In this document: piece after piece, positions 16,352 to 24,785 of the stretch
Layout of the letters: each line of letters begins with the position of its first letter
How positions within the stretch are numbered: the stretch's first letter is position 1
NCBI GenBank assembly: GCA_035310125.1
Contig: DATGEP010000096.1
Location: forward strand, 9,911-73,910
DNA from: DATGEP01 sp035310125
GTDB lineage: Bacteria > Chloroflexota > Ktedonobacteria > Ktedonobacterales > JADMIN01
DNA: 64,000 nucleotides
Direction of reading: 5' to 3'
Translations under genes and position numbers: made by a program
Notes under the pieces: generated by a model
What the model was told of the DNA's origin: nothing
Database searches by the model: none
Seen by the model: the letters and a program-made list of their open reading frames with translations, nothing else

Positions 16352-17752
16352 TTGATCGTACAAAGTACCCAGAGTGAGCAAAGCGCTCCAGCGCGACTGT
16401 GGATTGCGCCGCTGGAGCATGACGGACACGAGGAGCGGTTTCTTTCCATTCGCGGGCATCTTAGCCTCAGCTTCATGTGGTTCGCGCTCAACTTTCTCTT
16501 CGCCAGTCTGCTCCCACTGGTGATCCCCGCGCAGATATTGCTCTTTGTCTCCCCAGGCGCCCCCGGCAACGCGAACCAGGCCGTCTTCCTCGGTGGACTC
16601 GCTGCGCTCGGCGCGGTGACGACGCTGATACTGCAACCGACGATTGGCTGGCTCTCGGATCGCACGATATCGCGCATTGGGCGCCGGCGCCCCTACGTCC
16701 TCGCGGGCGCTGCGGTGCTGCTTGCCGGGCTGGCGTTGCTCGCGACCGCGCACAGCCTGATCCTTTTCATCGCGGCGCTGTTTCTTGTCGTCGTTGGGAA
16801 CTGCGTTTGTGGTACGGCGTACCAGGGGTTGGTGCCTGATCTCGTCCCTGAGCGGCAGCGTGGCGCCGCATCCGGCTATTTCGGACTCATGACGATTCTC
16901 GGCACCGTCGGCAGCCTGGCGGTAGCCGCGCTGCTCCTGAGCTTGGGTGGGCAGGGACACGACCTGGCGGCAGGCATTGCTCATGGCGCTTTCCTCTTCT
17001 ACGGATTGACGGCGACCGTACTGATAGCTGGCGTGTTCGTCACGATGCGCGCGGTACATGAGACGCCATTCGCCGGCGCGCGTGATGGAGCCGGCGCTCG
17101 CATGAGCCGGCGTGAGCGCATGCTGAAGCTGTGGATCGAACCGTGGCGCCACGCCAACTTTACCTGGGTGTTCCTGACTCGGCTCTGCGTTATGCTGGGT
17201 CTCGCTCTCTTCATGACCTACATTGAGTACTACTTCGCCCAGGTGGAGCACCTGACCAACTTTGTCACAGCCACGGCGATCAACGCGGTAATGGCGCTGC
17301 TCGGCGCGGTGGGCAGCTCACTCGTTTTGGGTATTCTGTCAGACCGCTTGGGACGCGTGCCGGTCGTCTTCGTCTCAACCCTGTTCATGGCGTTGACCAC
17401 CACCACCTTCGTGCTGCTCCAGGGCAACTTCCCGCTGTGGCCGCTGGGCATCCTTTTCGGGCTGGGTTACGGCGGCTTCACCAGCGTAGATTGGGCGCTC
17501 GCTATAGACGCCCTGCCTTCACTGAGCGAGGCCGGCAAAGATCTGGGACTCTGGGGCATGGCATCCACACTGCCCGGTGTCTTCGCGCCAGTGGTCGGCG
17601 GGACGGTGATTTATCTCTTTACGCAGCTCGGCCAGACAGCCCTTGGCTATCGCTGCGTCTTCGGCGTCGCATCGCTGTGTCTGCTCCTCGGTGCCGTATT
17701 CGTGCTGAAGGTGCGCGTCGGCATCGGGCAAGCCGCGCCCGCGGAGTCCTGA
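16352..17752 (+). CDS. MFS transporter (GPH/SLC45-like sugar transporter group)
   Basis: About 466 residues if translation begins at TTG 16352, which has GGGAGG at 16340-16345; GTG 16301 in the same frame lacks a ribosome binding site. The fold shows about 12 TM segments with PTIGWLSDRTISRIGRRRPY between TM2 and TM3, the sequence style of SLC45/GPH sugar-proton symporters, and PDLVPERQRGAASGYFG after TM4. It could import a disaccharide or glycoside, but substrate assignment is speculative. It follows another MFS gene with a 241-bp gap. Confidence 0.85.
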   Translation: MIVQSTQSEQSAPARLWIAPLEHDGHEERFLSIRGHLSLSFMWFALNFLFASLLPLVIPAQILLFVSPGAPGNANQAVFLGGLAALGAVTTLILQPTIGWLSDRTISRIGRRRPYVLAGAAVLLAGLALLATAHSLILFIAALFLVVVGNCVCGTAYQGLVPDLVPERQRGAASGYFGLMTILGTVGSLAVAALLLSLGGQGHDLAAGIAHGAFLFYGLTATVLIAGVFVTMRAVHETPFAGARDGAGARMSRRERMLKLWIEPWRHANFTWVFLTRLCVMLGLALFMTYIEYYFAQVEHLTNFVTATAINAVMALLGAVGSSLVLGILSDRLGRVPVVFVSTLFMALTTTTFVLLQGNFPLWPLGILFGLGYGGFTSVDWALAIDALPSLSEAGKDLGLWGMASTLPGVFAPVVGGTVIYLFTQLGQTALGYRCVFGVASLCLLLGAVFVLKVRVGIGQAAPAES

Positions 17753-17797
17753 CCCCGCGCGCTGTGTGGGGAAAGGCGGCTTCGTATACCGTTGGCA

Positions 17798-17803
17798 TAT
17801 ACT
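17798..17803 (+). promoter_or_regulatory. -10 box TATACT before truB
   Basis: TATACT at 17798-17803 lies 35 bp before ATG 17838 and supports that start over the upstream in-frame ATG at 17766. No convincing -35 is visible. Confidence 0.4.
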
Positions 17804-17837
17804 GTCTCCCAACGTGCTACTTTTGTGCGGGGGTGGT

Positions 17838-18758
17838 ATGGACGGTATCTTCATTCTCAACAAAGCGGCGGGTATGACCTCGCACGATGTAGTGGCGCGC
17901 GTGCGGCGGCTGACCCACCAGAAGCGTGTGGGCCACGCGGGCACACTTGATCCCGCGGCGACGGGCGTGCTGCCAGTCTGTCTCGGCCAGGCGACGCGCG
18001 TCGCCGAATACCTGAGCGAGAGCGGCAAGGCTTACCGTGCAACGATTCGTTTCGGAGTCGTAACGGATACGTATGATGCTGAGGGCAGCGTCGTGCGCAC
18101 GGGGCCAGTGGCCGTGACCGAAGAGCAGATAGCCGCCGCGCTGCCCAGCTTTCTCGGTGAGCAAATGCAGGCGCCCCCGGTATACTCAGCTATCAAGCGG
18201 GGCGGGCAGCCACTTTACAAGCTGGCGCGGGCGGGACAGGAAGTCACCGTCGAGCTACGGCCCATCGTCATCTATATTCTGCGCATCGTTGCGTGGGCCT
18301 CGCCTGATCTCACACTAGATGTTGAGTGCGGCAAGGGCACCTACATCCGCTCGTTGGCGTACGACCTGGGCGAGCGGCTGGGGCCAGGTGCGCATCTGGC
18401 GGCGCTCGTCCGTACTCGTAGCGGCCCCTTTACGTTGAAGCAGAGCATTACGCTGGAAGCACTGGAAATAGCGTTAGCCAATGGATCCTGGCGTAACTCC
18501 CTTTACGCGGCGGACGAAGCGCTCTTGGAGCGCCGCGCCGCGATCCTGGGGCCAGCAAACACGGCACGTGTCCGCAACGGGCAGCTTCTGCGCTTTGATG
18601 ACGCGGCACGCCCGGTGGACCTGCTGCCTCCCACGGACGGCGAGCTGTTGCGGGCGTACTCCACGGACGGGCTATTTCTGGGTATCCTGCGCTGGGAGGC
18701 CGGCGCGGGAGCCTGGCATCCGCACAAGGTGCTCATTGGTGAGCCGGTGGACGAGTAG
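17838..18758 (+). CDS. truB: tRNA pseudouridine(55) synthase TruB
   Basis: TruB converts U55 in the T-loop of tRNAs to pseudouridine. The 306-residue protein begins MDGIFILNKAAGMTSHDVV, preceded by GGGGGTGG. The catalytic Asp lies in GHAGTLDPAATGVLPVCLG; the RPIVIYILRI, VECGKGTYIRSLAYDLGE and HLAALVRTRSGPF blocks are all conserved. A C-terminal PUA-like region follows (LLRFDDAARPVDL). The preceding in-frame stretch from 17766 contains a -10 box and is not translated in my reading. Confidence 0.95.
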   Translation: MDGIFILNKAAGMTSHDVVARVRRLTHQKRVGHAGTLDPAATGVLPVCLGQATRVAEYLSESGKAYRATIRFGVVTDTYDAEGSVVRTGPVAVTEEQIAAALPSFLGEQMQAPPVYSAIKRGGQPLYKLARAGQEVTVELRPIVIYILRIVAWASPDLTLDVECGKGTYIRSLAYDLGERLGPGAHLAALVRTRSGPFTLKQSITLEALEIALANGSWRNSLYAADEALLERRAAILGPANTARVRNGQLLRFDDAARPVDLLPPTDGELLRAYSTDGLFLGILRWEAGAGAWHPHKVLIGEPVDE

Positions 18759-18867
18759 TTACGTCTGAGCGCTGCTCTACAGAAAGTACGGTTCGCCGCC
18801 AGATAGCGAGCTATTCCGCTGGGGTGGTGGCGATTATGTGACATACTTCCTGGCTTGACAGCAACGG

Positions 18868-19857
18868 CTAGTCCGGAAGGTTGGGTGGGCGATTGCCGCC
18901 GAGCCACGCGGCGCCGACGATGCCGGAATTATCACCGAGCGTACTCTTGACGACCTGCATTGCGCGTCCAGAGATCGGCAGCGCTACCTCGCGGGCGCGC
19001 AGTCCAGCACGCGCCATGAAGGAGGGAACAGCCTCGATAAGCCCGCCGCCCACGATGCAGCGGCCTGGATTGTAGAACGAGGCGAGTGAGCCTAGCCCCA
19101 CGCCGAGATAATCCGCGGCTTCCGCCAATGCCTCCAGCACCAGCTCGTCGCCGCCTTCCACACACCGCGCGAGCATCTTCGAGCGGATGGCCGTATCGTC
19201 AGGCTTGAGTAAATCTTTCAGCATGGAGGGGCGGCCCCGCGCCATCTCTGCGAAAAGGACCTTTGTGATGGCTGTGCGTGAAGCGTAGGCTTCGAGATGC
19301 CCGCGCCCACCGCAGCCGCAGTAGCGTCCGTTGTATTGCACGACGGTATGGCCAATCTCGCCGGCGAAGCCCGTCTGCCCGCGATAGAATTTGCCGCCCT
19401 GCACGATAGCGCTACCCACGCCCGTGCCGACGCTGACATAGACAAAGTCGTCGAGGCCGCGCCCGGCGCCATGATACTGCTCACCTAGCGCCGCCACCTC
19501 TACATCGTTGCCGAGTGCGATAGGCACGTTGAAGCGATTGCCGAGAATCGTCGCGATATCCAGGTTAACCAGACCTGCCGCGAGATTGGGCGCTCCCAGG
19601 ATCACACCGTGCGCACGGTCCACCTGTCCTGCTATGCCAATGCCGACACCCAGCAAGCCGGTGCCGCCGGGCAATTGCGCTCCGTCCAGCGCGGCGGCGA
19701 TCACCTCTTGCAGACGCTGCGTGAAGAAGTCTACACCGCGCTCAGGATACGTGCGCTTGCGCGCGGTAGCCAGCACCTCACCGGTATCGAGGTTCACGAC
19801 ACCGGCATAGATTTTCGTTCCCCCGACATCCACGCCGGCGGCGACACGAGCAACCAT
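18868..19857 (-). CDS. ROK-family glucokinase/sugar kinase
   Basis: 329 residues from ATG 19857, with AGAGGAG 9 bases upstream. The N-terminal phosphate loop is AAGVDVGGTKIYAGVVN, followed by PERGVDFFTQRL, GIGIAGQVDRAHG, LGNDVEVAALGEQ and VSVGTGVGSAIVQGGKFYRG. The ROK zinc motif reads CGCGGRGHLEAYAS; the third Cys of the usual CxCGxxGC is His here, which could still bind zinc. ROK enzymes phosphorylate glucose or related hexoses with ATP. It lies five bases after murI on the same strand, so both may share a transcript. Confidence 0.9.
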   Translation of the reverse strand: MVARVAAGVDVGGTKIYAGVVNLDTGEVLATARKRTYPERGVDFFTQRLQEVIAAALDGAQLPGGTGLLGVGIGIAGQVDRAHGVILGAPNLAAGLVNLDIATILGNRFNVPIALGNDVEVAALGEQYHGAGRGLDDFVYVSVGTGVGSAIVQGGKFYRGQTGFAGEIGHTVVQYNGRYCGCGGRGHLEAYASRTAITKVLFAEMARGRPSMLKDLLKPDDTAIRSKMLARCVEGGDELVLEALAEAADYLGVGLGSLASFYNPGRCIVGGGLIEAVPSFMARAGLRAREVALPISGRAMQVVKSTLGDNSGIVGAAWLGGNRPPNLPD

Positions 19858-19862
19858 TCTTC

Positions 19863-20741
19863 TTACTCCTCTTTCGGGCAAGCGGGATTGGCTGTATAGC
19901 TGGCGCGGATAGGATGACCGAGGATTGCGGCGGCAGTGCGCTCGAACTGGCCTACGTCACCGCTGCAGCAGAACTCATCGCCTGCGTTCGGCGTGCGCGG
20001 CTTCCTCTCCCCTTTCTCCTCGTAGGAGAGGGGCAGGGGTGAGGTCGGCGCGGGACCGGCCAAATGTCCATCGCGCTCCAGCACGCGGCGTGTCTGCCGC
20101 GCGATGGCCGCCCCCGAATCTATCACTTCGACGCCTGGACCGGCGACGCGCTCGAAGGCGGCACGTTGCGCGGGGAAATGCGTACACCCTAGCACCAGCT
20201 CGTCAATCCCGGCATCCAGCATCGGCTGAATGTAGCCACGCACCGTCTCCTCAATCTCCGGGCCATCTAGCACGCCCGCCTCAGCCAGCGTCACCAGACG
20301 CGGACAGCCGGCGGCAAGCACCTGTACGCCGTTGGCATGCTCCGCGATGAGGCGTTTCAGGTAGTCGCCGCGAGCCGAAGCCTCCGTCGAGGCAATGCCG
20401 ACGCGGCCCGTGTGCGTGCGCTCCGCGGCAGGCTTGACGGCCGGCACGACGCCGACGAAATGGATGTCGTGGAAGCGCTGGCGCAGCTGCGCCAGCGCGG
20501 AAACGGAAGCGGTATTGCAGGCAACCACGATAATCTTCGCGTCATGTTCCAGCAGAAACTCGGTCGCGCCGAACGCCAGCCGCTGAATCTCGGATTCCGT
20601 GCGCACACCATACGGGCAGTTGCCTGTGTCGCCGAAGTAGATAAAGCGCTCCGCCGGTAGCTCTTGCAGGAGATCCTTCAGAATGGTCAGTCCGCCCACA
20701 CCCGAATCAAAGACGCCAATTGGAGCCTGCCGCTCGCTCAT
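19863..20741 (-). CDS. murI: Glutamate racemase MurI with in-frame repeat insertion
   Basis: MurI makes D-glutamate for peptidoglycan. The 292-residue protein starts at ATG 20741 after GGAGG. Both catalytic Cys regions are present (IVVACNTASVSAL and ELVLGCTHFPAQ), as is PIGVFDSGVGGLTIL. Near residues 232-246 a segment TSPLPLSYEEKGERKPRT interrupts the loop before the conserved C-terminal CSGDVGQFER block. This segment is encoded by a stem-loop repeat (20004-20043), so a mobile-type repeat appears to have been accepted in frame. A -10-like TACAAT lies about 45 bp upstream. Confidence 0.93.
   Translation of the reverse strand: MSERQAPIGVFDSGVGGLTILKDLLQELPAERFIYFGDTGNCPYGVRTESEIQRLAFGATEFLLEHDAKIIVVACNTASVSALAQLRQRFHDIHFVGVVPAVKPAAERTHTGRVGIASTEASARGDYLKRLIAEHANGVQVLAAGCPRLVTLAEAGVLDGPEIEETVRGYIQPMLDAGIDELVLGCTHFPAQRAAFERVAGPGVEVIDSGAAIARQTRRVLERDGHLAGPAPTSPLPLSYEEKGERKPRTPNAGDEFCCSGDVGQFERTAAAILGHPIRASYTANPACPKEE
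20004..20043. repeat. Stem-loop repeat inside murI
   Basis: CCTCTCC (20004-20010) and GGAGAGG (20025-20031) form a 7-bp stem, followed by GGCAGGGGTGAGG. The layout and sequence style are those of small repeats common between genes in many bacteria. It is in frame and encodes most of the extra loop of MurI. Confidence 0.65.
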
Positions 20742-21358
20742 GCCTGCCTCCGTGTAGAGTCCAAATGCTCTTGCCGCCACTATTGTAGCATGCCACGGAC
20801 TCACCCGGCGGTAGAATATGGCGCATACGACGTATGAACGCTATCCGTATGACAGCACGGCTTCTGCAGGTGCGCGCAGGCAGAAGCCCAGGCGCCAAAG
20901 AGAGAACGAACGTGGGCTATGTTGTACGTGGCGGGACGGCCCCCGCGGACCCTCGGCAAAAAGGCTACATGCAACATCAGCGCATGCCTCACATGTACGG
21001 AGTGCCCATGTAGTCTGCGCCAAACTGGAACAAAACGCTCAAGGATCTGGCCGCTTCTCGCCGTACGCTACCACTTGCTACCACTTCTCGCGATGGCGAG
21101 CGGAAGCGGGATGTAGCGCTCATTGCTCGCGGCGAAGGCGAATTCGGCATCGGTATTCCAGCCCATACGAGCAATGGTCGCCGCTCACATGAGATCCCGT
21201 AGCGACCGCTGATTCCTCACTGTACGATGCCTCGGAGCCGCAGTTCCAACGGCATTGACGCGCGCGCAGCGGCATGATACCATCGCGAAGATGGAGTGCT
21301 CCCGTGACGTACGCGACGGATGCGTACCTCGAAGCGCTCGCCGCCGAGGCTCCCACTC
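20742..21358. other. Long non-coding stretch with a strong hairpin
   Basis: 617 bp between the murI start and the parvulin lipoprotein gene, divergent. No convincing gene is seen; the ORFs here are Arg/His/Ser-rich with no motif. It holds a perfect 9-bp stem GGCTTCTGC (20859-20867) / GCAGAAGCC (20880-20888) and a 10-bp tandem duplication GCTACCACTT (21067-21086). No tRNA, SRP, RNase P or tmRNA signature was recognised. Confidence 0.5.
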
Positions 21359-22267
21359 ATGATTCGTCTGCTCTCTCGCACGCCGCGCCGGCGATTGCCG
21401 CTGGCGCTGGCGGCGCTTCTCTGTATGTTCGTGCTGGCTGGCTGCGGTGTTTCCGCGTCGAGTGGCCCGCTGGTGGCCGCTCGCGTGAACGGCGACGGCA
21501 TCTCGCTCTCGGATTATCAAGCAATGCTTACCTGGGATGAGGCGAGCGCCGCGCTCCCCAGTGCCAGTCAGGCCGCCATCTCCACTGCCTGGCAGACTCC
21601 TGATGGCCGCACCGGGCTCACCCAGACGCAGCACACCGCGCTGGATTTTCTCGTCAACCTCCAGCTCGTGCGCCAGCAGCTGCACACGCAGCATATCTCG
21701 GTCACGGCTGCCTCCCTCGCCAGCGTACATGGGCAGCTGCAAAGCGCTATCAAGGACGCCATTGCGCGCAACGACCCCGCCCTCAATGCCGCCCTTACCA
21801 AACTGACGCCGCACGTTCAGGACTTACTGGTAGAGCAACAGGCTGACCAGCAAGCGCTAATCGCCCACATCCAGGTGCCAACCATCCACGTGCGCGTCAT
21901 CTTGGTCGCTTCGCAGAATAAGGCCAGTGACCTCTTGGGGCAGATTCAGAGTGGCACCGACTTCGCACTGCTTGCCAAACAAGACTCGAAAGATCTCCAG
22001 ACTGCCCAGGCCGGCGGCGAGTACGGCACCGTGTACATCGGCCAGTTCGGCTCGGAATTCGATGCCAGGGTCTTCGCGAAGACGCCCGATAAGTACTTCA
22101 TTCTTCCCATCAACGGCGAATACGCCATCTTCGAGGTGACGAAACCCGCGAACGCTCCGCTCAGCGCTCTCAACAACGCACAGAATGAACAAACCGTTTT
22201 TGACGCCTGGCTCCTGAACGATGTGCGGGCTCATGCCAGTATCCAGACCGACGTGGCGATTGGGTAA
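21359..22267 (+). CDS. Parvulin-type peptidyl-prolyl isomerase lipoprotein (PrsA/SurA-like)
   Basis: About 302 residues from ATG 21359 (ATG 21320 also possible). A lipoprotein signal peptide is clear: basic MIRLLSRTPRRR, hydrophobic LPLALAALLCMFV and lipobox LAGC, so it should be anchored on the outer face of the membrane. A SurA-N-like helical region follows (VNGDGISLSDYQ to LVRQQL), then a C-terminal parvulin-like domain (IHVRVILVASQNKASDLLGQ to YAIFEV). Such proteins fold secreted proteins. The parvulin core is divergent, so it may be chaperone rather than isomerase. It is followed 69 bp later by mazG. Confidence 0.8.
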   Translation: MIRLLSRTPRRRLPLALAALLCMFVLAGCGVSASSGPLVAARVNGDGISLSDYQAMLTWDEASAALPSASQAAISTAWQTPDGRTGLTQTQHTALDFLVNLQLVRQQLHTQHISVTAASLASVHGQLQSAIKDAIARNDPALNAALTKLTPHVQDLLVEQQADQQALIAHIQVPTIHVRVILVASQNKASDLLGQIQSGTDFALLAKQDSKDLQTAQAGGEYGTVYIGQFGSEFDARVFAKTPDKYFILPINGEYAIFEVTKPANAPLSALNNAQNEQTVFDAWLLNDVRAHASIQTDVAIG

Positions 22268-22279
22268 CGCCCACGCCGC

Positions 22280-22285
22280 TATAAT
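22280..22285 (+). promoter_or_regulatory. -10 box TATAAT before mazG
   Basis: TATAAT at 22280-22285, 51 bp before ATG 22337; a -35 at the normal distance is poor. It supports the start at 22337 rather than the in-frame codon at 22289. Confidence 0.4.
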
Positions 22286-22336
22286 CTGGTGAGGGCAACT
22301 CGTATCGCGCACAACATCAGGATCAGGAGCGAGAGC

Positions 22337-23875
22337 ATGGCTGGCGAGCAGGGCGTTATCGTTGTGGGGTTGGGGCCGGGGCGCTGGGAAGATCTGACGA
22401 TTGAGGCGCGCGATGTACTGGCGGCAACGGATCGTGTCGTCTGCCGCACGCTGCGCCATCCCACTGTAGATGCGCTTCGCGAGCGGCGCCCTGACCTCAC
22501 GCTGGACTCGTTCGACGCGCTCTACGAGAACGCCGCCAGCTTTGCCGAGTTATACCCTGAGATGGTGCGGCGGATCTTCACGCTGGCAGCATCCCAACCA
22601 CGCGAGCAGCCGCTTGTCTATGCCGTCCCTGGTCACCCACTCATCGCCGAAGCGTCGGTGCGCGAGCTGCGCCGCCAGGCGCCGGAGCATGGCGTATCCG
22701 TGCGCATCGTCGCGGGCCTTTCGTTCGTCGAGCCAGTCTGCGCCGCGCTCGATCTCGATCCGCTTGAGCGGGACATGCAGCTCATAGACGCTACGCTCCT
22801 CGCCGACAGCGCTCCTGACGCGCTCATGGGCAACCTGTTGCCCACCCGTCCCATTCTCATTGCTCAGGCGTACAACCGGCGCATTGCTAGCGGCGTAAAG
22901 CTGGCGCTGGGCGAGGTATATCCCGACGACTGGGAAGTGAGCGTCGTGCGCTGGGCCAGCCTTCCCGGCGCCGAAACCGTCCAGCGCGTTCCCCTCATGG
23001 ACCTCGATCGCGGAGAGCACGCCGATCACCTGACGACCCTCTACGTGCCACCGCTCGACCCGCTCCAGGCCGTCCGCGTGCCAGAGGGGCTGCGCTACAT
23101 CACGGCGCGGCTGCGCGCGCCGAACGGCTGCCCCTGGGACCGCGAGCAAACACATCAATCCCTGCGCAAGTATGTCCTCGAAGAGGCATACGAGGTCGCC
23201 GAGGTGCTGGATGACTGGGATGGCAGCCCGGAGCTGGCTGAGAAGCTCGCCGAGGAGTTAGGCGATCTGCTTCTCCAGGTGTACTTGCAGGCCGAAATCG
23301 CCAACGAAGAAGACTTCTTCCACCTTGGCGACGTGTACCAGGCCGTGTCGGAGAAGCTCATTCGCCGGCACCCGCACGTCTTTGGCGAGGTCACGGTTCG
23401 CGACGCCGCGCACGTTATCCGCAACTGGGAGGCGATCAAGCGCGAGGAGCGCGCGGCGAATGGCGAGGATGTTCGCCAGGAGAGCCGCTTGCGCGGCGTG
23501 CCAAAGAGCGCGCCCGCTCTGTATCAAGCGTATGAGCTGGGTCGCAAAGCCGCGAAAGTGGGCTTCGTTTGGCCCGATGTCGCGGGCGTGCTGTCCAAGA
23601 TCACCGAAGAGGCACGCGAGCTGGCGGAAGCCATCGAAAGCGGCGACAAAGTCGAGCAAAGCGCTGAGCTGGGCGACCTGCTCTTCGTGCTGGCGCGCCT
23701 CGCGGACTCGTTGGGTGTCCAGCCAGAGGATGCGCTGCACACCGCCAATCGCCGCTTCCGCCGCCGTTTCGAGGCGATGGAGGAGCAGATGCGAGATCGT
23801 GGCCGCTCACTCGAATCGCTGTCGTTGGACGACTGGCTATCCTTGTGGGCGGACGCCAAAGCGACGGTAGGGTAG
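22337..23875 (+). CDS. mazG: YabN-like fusion: tetrapyrrole methylase domain + MazG NTP pyrophosphohydrolase
   Basis: 512 residues from ATG 22337, with AGGAG at 22325-22329. The N-terminal half is a SAM tetrapyrrole-methylase (TP_methylase) fold: VIVVGLGPGRWEDLT, VYAVPGHPLIAEASV, GLSFVEP. The C-terminal half holds two MazG modules: LRAPNGCPWDREQTHQSL with EEAYEVAEVLDD and EELGDLLLQV, RRHPHVFGEVTV, then the second EEARELAEAIES and AELGDLLFVLAR. MazG hydrolyses NTPs/dNTPs to NMPs and clears aberrant nucleotides; the methylase half has no settled substrate. The fusion is the same as Bacillus YabN. It converges with ung, with only 4 bp between stops. Confidence 0.93.
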   Translation: MAGEQGVIVVGLGPGRWEDLTIEARDVLAATDRVVCRTLRHPTVDALRERRPDLTLDSFDALYENAASFAELYPEMVRRIFTLAASQPREQPLVYAVPGHPLIAEASVRELRRQAPEHGVSVRIVAGLSFVEPVCAALDLDPLERDMQLIDATLLADSAPDALMGNLLPTRPILIAQAYNRRIASGVKLALGEVYPDDWEVSVVRWASLPGAETVQRVPLMDLDRGEHADHLTTLYVPPLDPLQAVRVPEGLRYITARLRAPNGCPWDREQTHQSLRKYVLEEAYEVAEVLDDWDGSPELAEKLAEELGDLLLQVYLQAEIANEEDFFHLGDVYQAVSEKLIRRHPHVFGEVTVRDAAHVIRNWEAIKREERAANGEDVRQESRLRGVPKSAPALYQAYELGRKAAKVGFVWPDVAGVLSKITEEARELAEAIESGDKVEQSAELGDLLFVLARLADSLGVQPEDALHTANRRFRRRFEAMEEQMRDRGRSLESLSLDDWLSLWADAKATVG

Positions 23876-23879
23876 GCTA

Positions 23880-24557
23880 TCACAAATCTGGAATCTGCCA
23901 GTGCATCTCCGGCTTGCCCGCCGCCCGCAGCGCCGCATTGATCGCGGAGAAGGGCCGGCTGCCGAAGAATCCGTTGCGCGCGGAGAGCGGCGAGGGATGC
24001 GTGCCCGCGACGATGGTGTGCCGGCGTGTGTCAATCAGCGGTATCTTCTTCTGCGCGTACGCGCCCCAGAGCACAAAGACTACCGGGCTGTCCTTCGCAT
24101 TCACTGTGCGAATGATGGCATCCGTAAATGTCTCCCAGCCGTGGTTCTTGTGGGAGTTCGGCATGTGGGCGCGCACGGTGAGCACCGCATTCAGCATCAG
24201 TACTCCCTGGCGCGCCCACGGCACCAGATAGCCGTTGTTCGGGATTCGGCAGCCCAGGTCATCGCGCAGCTCCCGGTAGATATTGGCGAGCGAGGGCGGC
24301 GACTTGATACCGGGCCGGACGGAAAAGCACAATCCGTGCGCCTGCCCGTCGTCGTGATAAGGGTCCTGGCCGAGTAGCAACACATTCACCCGTTCATATG
24401 GCGTCAGCGCCAGCGCCTCGAAAACGTGCTCCTCCGGCGGAAAGACGGTGTATGTGCGCCGTTCCTCCTCCATGAATCGCTCTAGCCGTCGAAAGTACGG
24501 CTGCTCTAGCTGGTCGGCCAGCATTGGCTGCCACGTGGCAGGCGGACGAAGCGGCAT
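23880..24557 (-). CDS. ung: Uracil-DNA glycosylase (family 1, UNG)
   Basis: UNG removes uracil from DNA to start base-excision repair. The 225-residue protein carries all family-1 motifs: LLLGQDPYHDDGQAHGLCFS (catalytic Asp in GQDPYH), PPSLANIYREL, GVLMLNAVLTV, VFVLWGAYAQKK and the DNA-intercalating HPSPLS loop. Length is normal. The upstream region holds an 8-bp inverted repeat CTTTCAGG (24569-24576) / CCTGAAAG (24607-24614) that could be regulatory. Confidence 0.96.
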   Translation of the reverse strand: MPLRPPATWQPMLADQLEQPYFRRLERFMEEERRTYTVFPPEEHVFEALALTPYERVNVLLLGQDPYHDDGQAHGLCFSVRPGIKSPPSLANIYRELRDDLGCRIPNNGYLVPWARQGVLMLNAVLTVRAHMPNSHKNHGWETFTDAIIRTVNAKDSPVVFVLWGAYAQKKIPLIDTRRHTIVAGTHPSPLSARNGFFGSRPFSAINAALRAAGKPEMHWQIPDL

Positions 24558-24785
24558 GCGGTGCTATCCTTTCAGGTGATTGTAGATGTGGTGTACATGT
24601 CACTATCCTGAAAGACATTCCGTCTGCCTGACCGAATAGCGGAGACATCGCGATAGATGTCACTCACGGTCGCGCGTTCACGCACTGGCTCCTCGCGCCG
24701 CGCTTGACGCGTGCGTTACCCTGGGAAGCGAGCCAGTGTGCCTCATTACGCCTGCGGGGTGCGTGCTGAAAAGGAAGAAAAGCTA

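Noticed and set aside
20818..21192. A 124-codon + frame in the murI-lipoprotein gap
   Set aside because: Composition (Arg, His, Ser, Cys) is that of random GC-rich frames; no ribosome site, no motif, and it crosses the hairpin and the tandem decamer.
24569..24614. LexA box before ung
   Set aside because: The inverted repeat CTTTCAGG/CCTGAAAG has a 30-bp loop and does not match known LexA boxes.
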